DNA of 9,988 bases from JAQTTT01 sp964565435 (GCA_964565435.1 CAZMEY010000028.1:1-9988), one strand, 5' to 3'. Counted from the stretch's first letter, positions 1 through 7,315 are shown. Numbers and translations: made by a program. Notes: a model not told the origin generated them from the sequence alone.

Positions 1-55
1 TGGTGAGCATTATCAATAAAATTACGCTGACAACAGGGGTTATAGATTTATTCAT
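1..55 (-). CDS. Type IV pilin-like protein, N-terminus only (cut by window edge)
   Basis: Reading leftwards from an ATG at 55-53, the frame stays open to the window edge and gives 18 residues: MNKSITPVVSVILLIMLT. This has the form of the archaeal type IV pilin N-terminal domain: a short basic start, a hydrophobic helix and the S-[IV]-[ST]-P-V-[VI] pattern seen in haloarchaeal and methanogen pilins. In that family a PibD/FlaK-type peptidase cleaves after the basic segment and the hydrophobic helix packs into the pilus core. Here cleavage would fall near K3-S4. The start lies 30 nt after the methyltransferase stop on the same strand, so the two may be co-transcribed. The rest of the gene is outside the window, so pilus subunit versus another secreted protein with this N-terminus cannot be decided. 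Confidence 0.6.
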   Translation of the reverse strand, partial: MNKSITPVVSVILLIMLT

Positions 56-85
56 TATACCACAATTTTTATCAGCGCCTTTAAT

Positions 86-748
86 TTATATACTTAACTT
101 TTGGAATAATAAGATATTAAATGCCAATAATCTTCCCTTTTCCTTAATGGTTTTTGATTTTATTATCTTGAAGTTGTTGCAAAAAATGCTGATTAATTCA
201 TCAATGCTAAAATAATGGTTATAATGCCCGTTTCTTATACTGTAATCCTTTCCTTTTTTGTAATTGCCTGTCTCTTTTGATTCCTTGCTGAATGTGTATA
301 ATATATAATGCCCTTTGGGTTTTATTATTTTTGAAATATTATTGATATATTTTTTCCATTGGTTTTTTCTTAAATGATGAAAGCATCCGAAATCAAGGGC
401 TAAGTCAAATATGCCTAAATCGCAATTATCAAGTATGCTTTTTTTGAAAAATTTGGCTTTTGATTCTTTTTCTTTAGCCAGTTGCTTTGCCAGCTTGATT
501 GCGTTGGCTGAAAAGTCAATGCCTATTGAATCAAACCCGTTAAGGGAGAAAAGTATTGCGTTTCTTCCGCCTCCGCAGCCAATGTCAATGACTTTGCCTA
601 ATTTAACATATTTTTTTGCCCATTTTAGCGCAATCTCCCCTTCAATCCCTACACTTTTTTTTAAATAAGGGGATTTTTCCCTTGACCAATCATTTACGCT
701 TTCCCATTTTTTTTCATAAAAATCTTTGTCTATAGTTTGGGCATTCAT
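86..748 (-). CDS. Class I SAM-dependent methyltransferase, substrate unknown
   Basis: This 220-residue protein has a Rossmann-fold methyltransferase core. Motif I is VIDIGCGGGRNA at about residues 53-64, which binds S-adenosylmethionine. The next acidic strand end is SIGIDFS (about 74-80), and FDLALDFGCFHH (about 114-125) fills the motif IV region. The layout resembles the small TehB/UbiE-like Methyltransf_11/25 group. The substrate cannot be read from the sequence; these enzymes act on small molecules, lipids or proteins. The frame extends one codon upstream to a TTG at 751, but the ATG at 748 is the better start. A TATA-like stretch (TTAATAAC on the minus strand, near 771-778) lies about 27 nt upstream of this ATG, which suits a leaderless message. 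A pilin-like gene follows 30 nt downstream, so a role in envelope or pilin modification is possible but unproven. Confidence 0.85.
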   Translation of the reverse strand: MNAQTIDKDFYEKKWESVNDWSREKSPYLKKSVGIEGEIALKWAKKYVKLGKVIDIGCGGGRNAILFSLNGFDSIGIDFSANAIKLAKQLAKEKESKAKFFKKSILDNCDLGIFDLALDFGCFHHLRKNQWKKYINNISKIIKPKGHYILYTFSKESKETGNYKKGKDYSIRNGHYNHYFSIDELISIFCNNFKIIKSKTIKEKGRLLAFNILLFQKLSI

Positions 749-789
749 CAATAGCTATAAAAATTACCAAGTTATTAATCTTTTTCAAA
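749..789. promoter_or_regulatory. Divergent promoter region between methyltransferase and transglutaminase-like gene
   Basis: This 41-bp interval must serve two divergent genes. Rightwards, TATAAAAA at 756-763 is centred about 30 nt before the ATG at 790. Leftwards, TTAATAAC (minus strand, about 778-771) is centred about 27 nt before the ATG at 748. The rightward box therefore lies near the expected start of the leftward transcript, and the two transcription machineries could exclude each other. Boxes were assigned by eye. Confidence 0.5.
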
Positions 790-2742
790 ATGAATAAGCT
801 TATTTTTCTTGCATTGCTTTTGCCTATTGCATTTGGATTGGATTGCGATGGGATTGATTCAAAAGATGTTGGAAGTGCAATAATAAATTATTCCCTTAAT
901 GGAGTTATTGAATTGGATTTTGAGGAGTACACTTTTTCAAATCTTTCTTATTTATTCAGGGGCGTGCCTCAAGTAAAGCTTGGGGAATATAATACAAATG
1001 CAATGGTTGCCAATGACTCTTATGGAAATATTGTGATGTTTTTCAATTACCCTTCTGTTACTGAGGATATTGTGTGGGGTTTTTTTTCAAACCTTTCAGT
1101 CAGCTCTAACAATGAAAAAGCCCTGGTTAATCCTTCTTTTCCTTATTTGGAAGAGTTGCCTGATAAAGTAATGGAGTTTTTGGCATTCACAAAGACTGCT
1201 AATGAGGATTCAAGGATTAAATTAAAGGCCAACGAGATAGTTGCCGGAGCAAATGATTATTTTGATGCTGTGGGAAAGATTGCAGAGTTTGCGGCATATT
1301 ATATTGAATATGATTTGGGGTATTTTTATAATATTTCAGCCACTGCTTCGCAGGTATATGATGCAAAAAAAGGGGTTTGCGATGAGTTTGCAACCTTGGC
1401 AATAAGCCTTTATAGAAGTGTTGGGATTCCTGCAAGGTATGTTAGCGGATATATTTATACAAATATAGGCAATAAGGGATGCAGTAATTTTGAGCCCCAT
1501 GCATGGGTTGAAGTCTTTATTCCGGGAAATGGCTGGATAGGAGTTGATCCAACTTACAAAGAGTTTTTTTGGATTAACGCTGCGCATATTCCGCTTTACA
1601 AGCATTCTGACCTATTGGATTTGTCATCTATTCAGGTTCAAAGGATTGGCTCAGGCGGTTCGGATTTCATAAAAAATAATGGTTACATTTTTGCAATAAA
1701 ATTGCTTGATTATGGGGAGATTGATTCAGAGTTGGATATGAGTATTTCTGCACATTCTAGGATTGCAGAAGACTCTTACTTAGTGGTAAATGTTACAATA
1801 AATAATCCGACGAATTATTGGATTCTTGACACCTTGGTTTCAACACAAATAAAGCAGATTACATTGATTAATCAGCATTCCTCAATGCCAATAGTTCTTG
1901 CTCCTGGGCAATCAATGACAAAGCATTATGTATTTAAGCTGCCAGATTTGGGATGCGCGTCTGATTGCTATTCAAATGCCCCTTTCAGGTTTTCATTCGG
2001 GGGAGGGGAGGATGCAATAATGGAAGTGACTATTGATTCATCAATCCAGAAAAAAGCGTTGCTGGAAGATGTGTCTTGGGCGCTTTTGGAAGAGCAAAAC
2101 CTAGTGAGCCCTGATTTACTGGTATCAAATATAAGATTTAATAGGGAAAAATATTTGGAGCAAAATCCTGTGCTTTCATTTACCATTAAAAATATTGGAA
2201 ACACTTTGATTAATGCAACTGCAATAATAGAATACTCTGGCAAAAGATATAAGGAAACTTTTAGCGACTTATTGATTAATGAGCAGAGGGCTTTTGAAAA
2301 AGAGCTTGAGCTGCCTTCTTCAAAGGGACTGATTAATGCAACAATCACTTTTGAATTCCTTAATAGCTCCATTGAAAAGCAGGCAAGCTTTATAGTATTA
2401 AAAGAGCCTGACTATGAAGTGATGGCTGTTCCTGCAGAGGATTTTGGCTACATTGTTGAGCTCCCTTCTGATTCAACTCCAGACGGCACAATAATAGCTT
2501 ATATCAATGAAGAGGAGATTAGCTCAAAGAAAATAAATATCCTTAATGAATACATATTTTTTGAGAAAGATTACAGGATTGGGAGCAATGAAATCAAATT
2601 CGTTCTTGATTATTCTGACAGGGGAGAATATTATTATAAAGTAATAACTATTAATAGGGATTATTCAACGGATTTATTCGGCAGCATTGCAAGATTTTTT
2701 GAGTCAATAATAAATGTGTTCAGGCTTCTATTGTTTGCTTAA
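790..2742 (+). CDS. Secreted transglutaminase-like cysteine peptidase-fold protein with C-terminal beta domains
   Basis: The 650-residue product starts with a signal peptide (MNKLIFLALLLPIAFG, then LDC), so it is probably exported; C19 might be a lipid-attachment site but the lipobox is poor. Residues about 150-260 match the transglutaminase-like core: Cys197 in GVCDEFATLAISLYRSVGIP, His237 in EPHAWVEVF and Asp253 in WIGVDPT form the expected Cys-His-Asp triad, so the domain looks catalytically intact. Beta-rich sequence follows; about 441-536 resembles a CARDB/Ig-like adhesion module (PDLLVSNIRF, FTIKNIGNTLINA). The last 22 residues are hydrophobic but contain two arginines and look like an amphipathic membrane-associated helix more than a clean anchor. 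Archaeal members of this superfamily are mostly uncharacterised; proteolysis, transpeptidation or cross-linking at the cell surface are all possible. Several N-x-S/T sites fit an exported glycoprotein. Confidence 0.85.
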   Translation: MNKLIFLALLLPIAFGLDCDGIDSKDVGSAIINYSLNGVIELDFEEYTFSNLSYLFRGVPQVKLGEYNTNAMVANDSYGNIVMFFNYPSVTEDIVWGFFSNLSVSSNNEKALVNPSFPYLEELPDKVMEFLAFTKTANEDSRIKLKANEIVAGANDYFDAVGKIAEFAAYYIEYDLGYFYNISATASQVYDAKKGVCDEFATLAISLYRSVGIPARYVSGYIYTNIGNKGCSNFEPHAWVEVFIPGNGWIGVDPTYKEFFWINAAHIPLYKHSDLLDLSSIQVQRIGSGGSDFIKNNGYIFAIKLLDYGEIDSELDMSISAHSRIAEDSYLVVNVTINNPTNYWILDTLVSTQIKQITLINQHSSMPIVLAPGQSMTKHYVFKLPDLGCASDCYSNAPFRFSFGGGEDAIMEVTIDSSIQKKALLEDVSWALLEEQNLVSPDLLVSNIRFNREKYLEQNPVLSFTIKNIGNTLINATAIIEYSGKRYKETFSDLLINEQRAFEKELELPSSKGLINATITFEFLNSSIEKQASFIVLKEPDYEVMAVPAEDFGYIVELPSDSTPDGTIIAYINEEEISSKKINILNEYIFFEKDYRIGSNEIKFVLDYSDRGEYYYKVITINRDYSTDLFGSIARFFESIINVFRLLLFA

Positions 2743-2755
2743 GTCAATAGAAATC

Positions 2756-2763
2756 TTTAAATA
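2756..2763 (+). promoter_or_regulatory. TATA box of the eL40 gene
   Basis: TTTAAATA is centred about 29 nt before the eL40 ATG at 2789, with no Shine-Dalgarno sequence in between. This spacing fits a leaderless or nearly leaderless archaeal transcript. Confidence 0.65.
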
Positions 2764-2788
2764 GTGTTCTGTTTTATTATTTTTAATT

Positions 2789-2953
2789 ATGGTTAGAATA
2801 GCTGAAGCTCATCACAGGCTTTTTGACAATGTATTTGTTTGCAAGAAATGCAAAAGCAAGATTAGGAGCGACAGCAACAGGGTTAGGAATAAGCAGGTAA
2901 AATGCAGAAAGTGCCAAGGCAAATCTTTGAGAGCTGTAAGGCTTAAAAAGTAA
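2789..2953 (+). CDS. rpl40e: Large ribosomal subunit protein eL40 (L40e)
   Basis: This is a short gene of 54 residues, easily missed by length cut-offs. The protein begins MVRIAEAHHRLFDNVFVCKK and is strongly basic. It has two zinc-binding CxxC pairs, C18-x2-C21 and C39-x2-C42, followed by the GKSLRAVRLKK tail; the CRKCQGKSLR stretch corresponds to the CRKCGYKGLR-type signature of archaeal L40e. eL40 is a zinc-ribbon protein of the 50S subunit. The 17 residues between the two pairs exceed the roughly ten of the familiar euryarchaeal form, but the pairs and tail are intact. lysS begins 39 nt downstream, giving a small translation cluster. A TATA box lies just upstream and no Shine-Dalgarno is visible. 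Confidence 0.88.
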   Translation: MVRIAEAHHRLFDNVFVCKKCKSKIRSDSNRVRNKQVKCRKCQGKSLRAVRLKK

Positions 2954-2957
2954 ATTC

Positions 2958-2985
2958 TTTTAAATGCCTAATTTATAATTGGAGG
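2958..2985 (+). promoter_or_regulatory. TATA-like box and strong Shine-Dalgarno for lysS
   Basis: TTTTAAAT at 2958-2965 is TATA-like. GGAGG at 2981-2985 sits 7 nt before the ATG at 2993 and is the only strong ribosome-binding site seen in the window. The TATA-like box would start transcription at about 2985-2990, inside or after the GGAGG. The Shine-Dalgarno is therefore more useful on a message that begins upstream, at the eL40 promoter. Confidence 0.55.
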
Positions 2986-2992
2986 ATAGCCC

Positions 2993-4474
2993 ATGATTGA
3001 TGATTATATTAATGAAAGGATTAAGAAATTGGAGAAAATAAAATCTTTAGGGATTGATCCTTACCCCCAGATAGTGCTAAAGAATAAGAAATATTCTAAT
3101 GAATTGCTTAAAAAATATGAAACTGTGGGGGAAGAAAAAGCAAAAGAATTGGAAGAGTTTGCCGGAAGGATTATGGGGCTTAGGAGCATGGGAAACATTG
3201 CTTTCTGCCATTTGCAGGACGAGTTCGGAAGGATTCAGGCAGTTTTCCAGTCAAAAGAGACCAAGAATTATGAATTATTGAAACTATTGGACTTGGGGGA
3301 CATTGTTGTTGTCAAAGGGCATTTTTTCAGGACCAAGAAAGGGGAAGTCAGCATCGGGGCAAGCGAATTAATCCTTGCTTCCAAAAGCATTAGACCTTTG
3401 CCTGAAAAGTTTCACGGGCTCAAGGATGAGGAGACAATTTTTAGGAAAAGGTATTTGGAAGGAATAATGAATCCTGAAGTATTGGGGCTTTTTAGGAAAA
3501 AATCCTTGATTATTAAATCAATAAAAAATTTTATGGACAATAGCGGTTTTTTGGAGGTTCAAACCCCTATTTTGCAAAGCGTTTATGGGGGAGCTAGCGC
3601 TGAGCCTTTCATAACCCACCACAACGCGCTTGACACTGATTTTTATTTAAGAATTTCTACAGAGATGCATTTGAAAAGGCTGATAGTTGCGGGATATGAA
3701 AAAATCTATGAGATTGGCCCAACTTTCAGGAATGAGGGAATGGATGCATCGCATCTGCAGGAAATACCCAACCATTTTGAATTTTATTGGACTTACCAGA
3801 ATTATGAGGGCTTGATGAAATTTGCTGAAGAACTATTGACAGATATAATAAAAAAAGTGAACGGCTCATTAGAAGTGAAATATGGAGAAACTATTTTTAA
3901 TTTCAAGACACCTTTTCCAAGAATCACTTTCAGAGATTTGCTCATAAAGCATTGCGCAATAGATATTGAAAAATTCAATGATTACAAATCATTGAAAGAT
4001 GAAATTATTAAAAGAAAAATAAAAGAAGTAAATGTCTCCAAATGCAGCCATTATGGGGCATTGCTTGATGAATTATATAAAAGGACTGCAAGGCCAAATC
4101 TTATGCAGCCAACATTTTTGGTTGATTACCCTGTTGAGATGATTCCTTTAGCTAAAAGGAAAGAGTCTGACCTTTCAAAAATCAGCAGTTTTCAATTGGT
4201 TGTTAATGGATGGGAATTGACAAAAGCTTACAATGAATTAAATGACCCTATTGACCAAGAGAGCAGATTGATTGAGCAGCAGCAATTATTGAAAGCCGGG
4301 GATAAAGAGGCGCACCCTTTGGATGAGGATTTTATTGAAAGCATGCAATATGGAATGCCTCCTATAGCCGGGTTTGGCATGGGAATTGACAGATTAACAG
4401 CTCTTTTATTGAATATTCAAAATATTAGGGCAACATCATTTTTTCCCACCTTAAAGCCGGTGAATAAAGAATGA
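2993..4474 (+). CDS. lysS: Lysyl-tRNA synthetase, class II
   Basis: This 493-residue enzyme charges tRNA-Lys with lysine using ATP. An N-terminal anticodon-binding OB fold lies at about residues 55-130 (FAGRIMGLRSMGNIAFCHLQ). The class II catalytic core follows, with motif 1 near 175-193 (FMDNSGFLEVQTPIL), motif 2 near 242-265 (GPTFRNEGMDASHLQE) and motif 3 near 459-472 (AGFGMGIDRLTALLL). Lysine-type signatures GGASAEPFITHHNALD (199-214) and the C-terminal IRATSFFPTLKPV separate it from AspRS and AsnRS, and length is typical. Many Euryarchaeota use the unrelated class I enzyme instead, so the class II form is informative about lineage. The start is set by a GGAGG 7 nt upstream. The stop overlaps the next ATG (ATGA at 4471-4474), so the downstream protease gene is probably translationally coupled. 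Confidence 0.95.
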   Translation: MIDDYINERIKKLEKIKSLGIDPYPQIVLKNKKYSNELLKKYETVGEEKAKELEEFAGRIMGLRSMGNIAFCHLQDEFGRIQAVFQSKETKNYELLKLLDLGDIVVVKGHFFRTKKGEVSIGASELILASKSIRPLPEKFHGLKDEETIFRKRYLEGIMNPEVLGLFRKKSLIIKSIKNFMDNSGFLEVQTPILQSVYGGASAEPFITHHNALDTDFYLRISTEMHLKRLIVAGYEKIYEIGPTFRNEGMDASHLQEIPNHFEFYWTYQNYEGLMKFAEELLTDIIKKVNGSLEVKYGETIFNFKTPFPRITFRDLLIKHCAIDIEKFNDYKSLKDEIIKRKIKEVNVSKCSHYGALLDELYKRTARPNLMQPTFLVDYPVEMIPLAKRKESDLSKISSFQLVVNGWELTKAYNELNDPIDQESRLIEQQQLLKAGDKEAHPLDEDFIESMQYGMPPIAGFGMGIDRLTALLLNIQNIRATSFFPTLKPVNKE

Positions 4475-5637
4475 ATTTTGAGTTAATATCAATAATAATT
4501 GTTTATTCTTTACTGTTTTTTATCATTTACAAGAACAGGAAGAAAATGCAAATCATGGACAAGATATTTTTTGTCTTTAAATGGGATAAGGGCGTTGATT
4601 TGATAAAGAAATTGTCAAGCAAGCATTTGAAATGGGTATATACCCTTGGAATCCCCATATGCATTTTTTTGATGTTTTATAGCATAAAAATCATGTGGGA
4701 TGGCGCAATAATGATTCTTTCCAGCCCAAACCCTGAGCCAACTGTCAGCTTATTAATACCTGGAGTAAAAATCCCGGGAAGCCCTGTTTATGTCCCTTTT
4801 TGGTACGGCATTATTTCAATGGTGATAATAATCTTTGTTCATGAATTAAGCCATGGAATTGCCGCAACTATTGAAAAAATCAAATTAAAATCAACAGGGA
4901 TTGGAATGCTGCTTGTTTTGCCAGTTGCATTTGTTGAGCCTGAGCAGGAATCTTATGAAAAATCCAAAAGGATTTCAAAGATTAGGATGCTTATTGCCGG
5001 AAGCCTTGCAAATTTTGTTGTTGCAATATTGGCAGCATTGATAGTTAATTTTGCAATTTACCCTTGGATTAATTCAATGGTTGATTATGAAGGAGTAATG
5101 ATTACTGAGCTTGTTAGTGGAGGTCCGGCCATGAGCGCTGGAGTCATGAACAATTCAAGGATATTATCCATTAACAATCGCTCAGTTCACAATATGACTG
5201 AGTTTTACCAAGAATTGTCAGCGCTTTCCCCAAACAGCACCACATTATTGGCAACAAATGTCTCAAGCAATGAAGTGTTGCTCTCTTCAAATCCTGCAAA
5301 CGAATCATTGGCATATTTGGGAGTCCTGGTTGAGCAGGAGTGGCAGTTCAAAAAAGAGTTAAGCTCCATTCCCTTCTTTTTATTGAATATTCCATTGATA
5401 TTGGCAACATTATTGATGTGGGTATCAAATTTGAATCTTGGAATCAGTGTGATAAACCTTTTCCCATTGTGGATTACTGATGGAGGAAAAGTATTGATAG
5501 AACTTATCAGGCCATTAATCAAGGATGACATAAAAACCTCTGCAATAATCAATACAATATTTCTGGCATGCTTGAGCTTGCTATTATTCAACCTATTTGG
5601 GGCTTACATGATTAATGCAATTAATTTCCTAATTTGA
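4471..5637 (+). CDS. M50-family site-2-protease-like membrane metalloprotease with PDZ domain
   Basis: This 388-residue multi-pass protein has both active-site signatures of site-2 proteases. HELSH (H124, E125, H128) lies in a membrane helix and supplies the zinc ligands with the general base. NLFPLWITDGG (N329 to G339) is the NxxPxxxxDG motif that supplies the third ligand, Asp337. A PDZ-like region of about residues 205-290 (MITELVSGGPAMSAGVMNNS, then ILSINN) lies between them, as in RseP-type enzymes. Hydrophobic helices occur near 3-20, 58-80, 110-128, 143-157, 173-197, 300-320 and 358-388. The family cleaves substrates within membranes, often releasing transcription regulators; no substrate is evident here. 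Its ATG overlaps the lysS stop and it has no promoter or ribosome-binding site of its own, so expression is tied to lysS. Confidence 0.92.
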   Translation: MNFELISIIIVYSLLFFIIYKNRKKMQIMDKIFFVFKWDKGVDLIKKLSSKHLKWVYTLGIPICIFLMFYSIKIMWDGAIMILSSPNPEPTVSLLIPGVKIPGSPVYVPFWYGIISMVIIIFVHELSHGIAATIEKIKLKSTGIGMLLVLPVAFVEPEQESYEKSKRISKIRMLIAGSLANFVVAILAALIVNFAIYPWINSMVDYEGVMITELVSGGPAMSAGVMNNSRILSINNRSVHNMTEFYQELSALSPNSTTLLATNVSSNEVLLSSNPANESLAYLGVLVEQEWQFKKELSSIPFFLLNIPLILATLLMWVSNLNLGISVINLFPLWITDGGKVLIELIRPLIKDDIKTSAIINTIFLACLSLLLFNLFGAYMINAINFLI

Positions 5638-5645
5638 CAACAATC

Positions 5646-5670
5646 TTTTTAAAGAAATGTTTTTATATTA
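5646..5670 (+). promoter_or_regulatory. Promoter region of tfe, two TATA-like candidates
   Basis: TTTTTAAAG (5646-5654) and TTTTTATATTA (5660-5670) both lie upstream of the ATG at 5698. The second would start transcription around 5690. The first would leave a leader of about 20 nt containing AAAGGTTG (5686-5693), a weak Shine-Dalgarno-like sequence. The choice cannot be made from sequence alone. Confidence 0.4.
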
Positions 5671-5697
5671 TGAGCAATTAGGAAAAAGGTTGTAATC

Positions 5698-6243
5698 ATG
5701 GCTAAAAAGTTTAATCTCATAGATGACCCTGACATTAATCAGCTTGTCAAGGGAATTGTTGGCGAAACGGGTATGCCCATAGTGACCCATTTATTCAAGA
5801 TTGAAAAAGCTGACGAGTTTGAAATAGCCAAAAAATTAAAAGAGGATGTTAATCTTATAAGAAGCGTAATGTATAAGATGTACACAAATAATTTAGTCAA
5901 TTACACCAGAAGAAGGGATGCAGAAAAAGGATGGTACATCTACACTTGGGAGTCAGCCCCTAAAAAATTATTCTTATCGCTTATTAATTCAAGGCAAAAA
6001 GAGCTTGATTCATTATTCAAAAAAATTGAGGAAGAAAAATCAATGGAGCAGATATTCCATTGCCCAACATGCTCAATCAATCTGGATTTTGACAAGACTT
6101 TGGAGCTTAATTTCACATGCTTTGCATGCGGAGGAATGCTTCAGCCATTGAATAATGAAACAATAATAAGCGCCCTCAATGACAATATAAAATGCTTAAG
6201 CGAAAACATCTGCTGCTTAAAGCAAAAAATCAACGAATTTTAA
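5698..6243 (+). CDS. tfe: Transcription factor E, alpha subunit (TFE)
   Basis: This 181-residue protein is the archaeal counterpart of the TFIIE alpha N-terminal half. Residues about 1-90 form the winged-helix domain, ending in RRRDAEKGWYIYTWE (71-85), a well-conserved signature of the family. A linker helix follows (about 95-118), then a zinc ribbon with C122-x2-C125 and C141-x2-C144 (HCPTC and CFACGG). TFE joins the TBP-TFB-RNA polymerase pre-initiation complex, helps open the promoter through contacts with the polymerase clamp, and stays with RNA polymerase until displaced by Spt4/5. Length and domain order are normal. The C-terminal tail has three further cysteines (C166, C172, C173) beyond the ribbon. 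The last 14 bp overlap the 3' end of the opposing reductase gene. A TFE beta partner is not visible in the window. Confidence 0.95.
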   Translation: MAKKFNLIDDPDINQLVKGIVGETGMPIVTHLFKIEKADEFEIAKKLKEDVNLIRSVMYKMYTNNLVNYTRRRDAEKGWYIYTWESAPKKLFLSLINSRQKELDSLFKKIEEEKSMEQIFHCPTCSINLDFDKTLELNFTCFACGGMLQPLNNETIISALNDNIKCLSENICCLKQKINEF

Positions 6244-7315
6244 AATGCCTAATCAGTGAAGGCTTTGAAAAAAATAATTTTACAGCCATTTTTGACATAT
6301 TATCCCTGTTAATGCTTTCAATAATGCTTTTGGCTTTTTTATCGGAAAAATCACCCAATAATGAATCATAATCATTGTCGGAATAATTTTTTAGAATATT
6401 ATGTATAAACAAATGCAAAAATAGTTCCTTTTTGATGTTTGTCAATCTTGGAGGTTTTAAATTAATGACCTCCCTAAAGGATTCATCAATCGCCTTAAAA
6501 GCGGGAATTATCCCTCCACCTGTTGTTGCTTTGACTAATCCGGAAGCATCCCCAAAAAGGTAAGCATCCATATATTTATCCCTTAGGTGGCATTTATCTA
6601 AAGGATTAAATAATGGAATAAGCCCTGCATTTGCCTCAATGATTTTCCCATTTATTTTTTTTTCTTTCAAAAAATTGCTTAATTTGGAATTAACGCTTAA
6701 GTGATTGGCTGAAGCAACGCCAACCCTTGATATTGTTTTTGACACAGGCACTTGCCAGGCAAAAAAATCCCCAAAATTTTCTCCAAAATAAGTGCTATAT
6801 ATATCCTCATTTGATTTGATTTTCATCACATATTGCTTGCCCAAAAGGTATTTCCTGCTTTTTATTATTCCAAAATGATTATTGACTTCGGATAATGGCC
6901 CATCGCATCCAATTATTGCTTTTGATTTAATGGCGCCTTGTGAAAGGATTATTCTGCCCTTCTTGCAGCCTAAAAATTCATTGCATAATGAAACCTTTGC
7001 CCCAGCGTTTTTTGCTTCATTCAATAAGTAATTGTCAAACTCTTGCCTATCAACAACATATTCCTTGGATTTTAGAGTCAATGATTTATGGGCTGAATTG
7101 ATTGCCACTTTGTGGGTGATATTCTTTACAAATCCTGCATGCATATCCACATATTTTTCTATCTCAGAAGTCAATAATCCAGTGCATTGAACTGGATTTC
7201 CAACAACTTTTTTTTTGTCGCATAAAATTGCATTAAAACCTTCAGTTGCAAGCTTTTTTGCAATATAAGAGCCGGCAGGGCCTGCGCCAATCACTGCATA
7301 ATCATATTCTTTCAT
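6230..7315 (-). CDS. Geranylgeranyl reductase family FAD-dependent oxidoreductase
   Basis: The 361-residue protein starts with a dinucleotide-binding motif, VIGAGPAGS (residues 8-16), followed by NPVQCTGLL (40-48), a signature of archaeal geranylgeranyl reductases. GCDGP (136-140), LFGDASGL (253-260) and TTGGGI (264-269) complete the FAD-binding pattern. FAWQVPV (185-191) takes the place of the substrate-pocket YxWxFP motif, in a variant form. Archaeal members saturate the isoprenoid chains of membrane lipids or their precursors, using reduced ferredoxin or another donor; this is inferred by family, and other polyprenyl or menaquinone substrates are possible. It is somewhat shorter than the roughly 390-400 residues usual for the family, mostly at the C-terminus. 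The ATG is preceded by an AT-rich TATA-like stretch. The 3' end overlaps tfe by 14 bp. Confidence 0.88.
   Translation of the reverse strand: MKEYDYAVIGAGPAGSYIAKKLATEGFNAILCDKKKVVGNPVQCTGLLTSEIEKYVDMHAGFVKNITHKVAINSAHKSLTLKSKEYVVDRQEFDNYLLNEAKNAGAKVSLCNEFLGCKKGRIILSQGAIKSKAIIGCDGPLSEVNNHFGIIKSRKYLLGKQYVMKIKSNEDIYSTYFGENFGDFFAWQVPVSKTISRVGVASANHLSVNSKLSNFLKEKKINGKIIEANAGLIPLFNPLDKCHLRDKYMDAYLFGDASGLVKATTGGGIIPAFKAIDESFREVINLKPPRLTNIKKELFLHLFIHNILKNYSDNDYDSLLGDFSDKKAKSIIESINRDNMSKMAVKLFFSKPSLIRHFKIR

Noticed and set aside
3..215. Open frame of 70 codons on the plus strand at the left edge
   Set aside because: It lies antisense to the pilin-like start and to the methyltransferase 3' end, has no recognisable domain, and both minus-strand genes have better family evidence.
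749..751. TTG as start of the methyltransferase gene
   Set aside because: It adds only one codon before an ATG, with no ribosome-binding site to favour it; the ATG at 748 fits the leaderless promoter spacing.
1968..2372. 134-codon open frame antisense to the transglutaminase-like gene
   Set aside because: Low-complexity Ser/Leu-rich translation typical of the reverse strand of a real gene, with no domain and no promoter.
2993..4474. AspRS or AsnRS instead of LysRS
   Set aside because: The GGASAEPFITHHNALD stretch and the C-terminal FFPTLKPV ending are those of lysyl-tRNA synthetases; motif 2 also reads RNEG as in LysRS.
6206..6216. TGCTTAAAGCA inverted repeat near the tfe 3' end as a terminator hairpin
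   Set aside because: The loop would be a single base, which cannot form a stable hairpin, and the sequence is inside the coding region.
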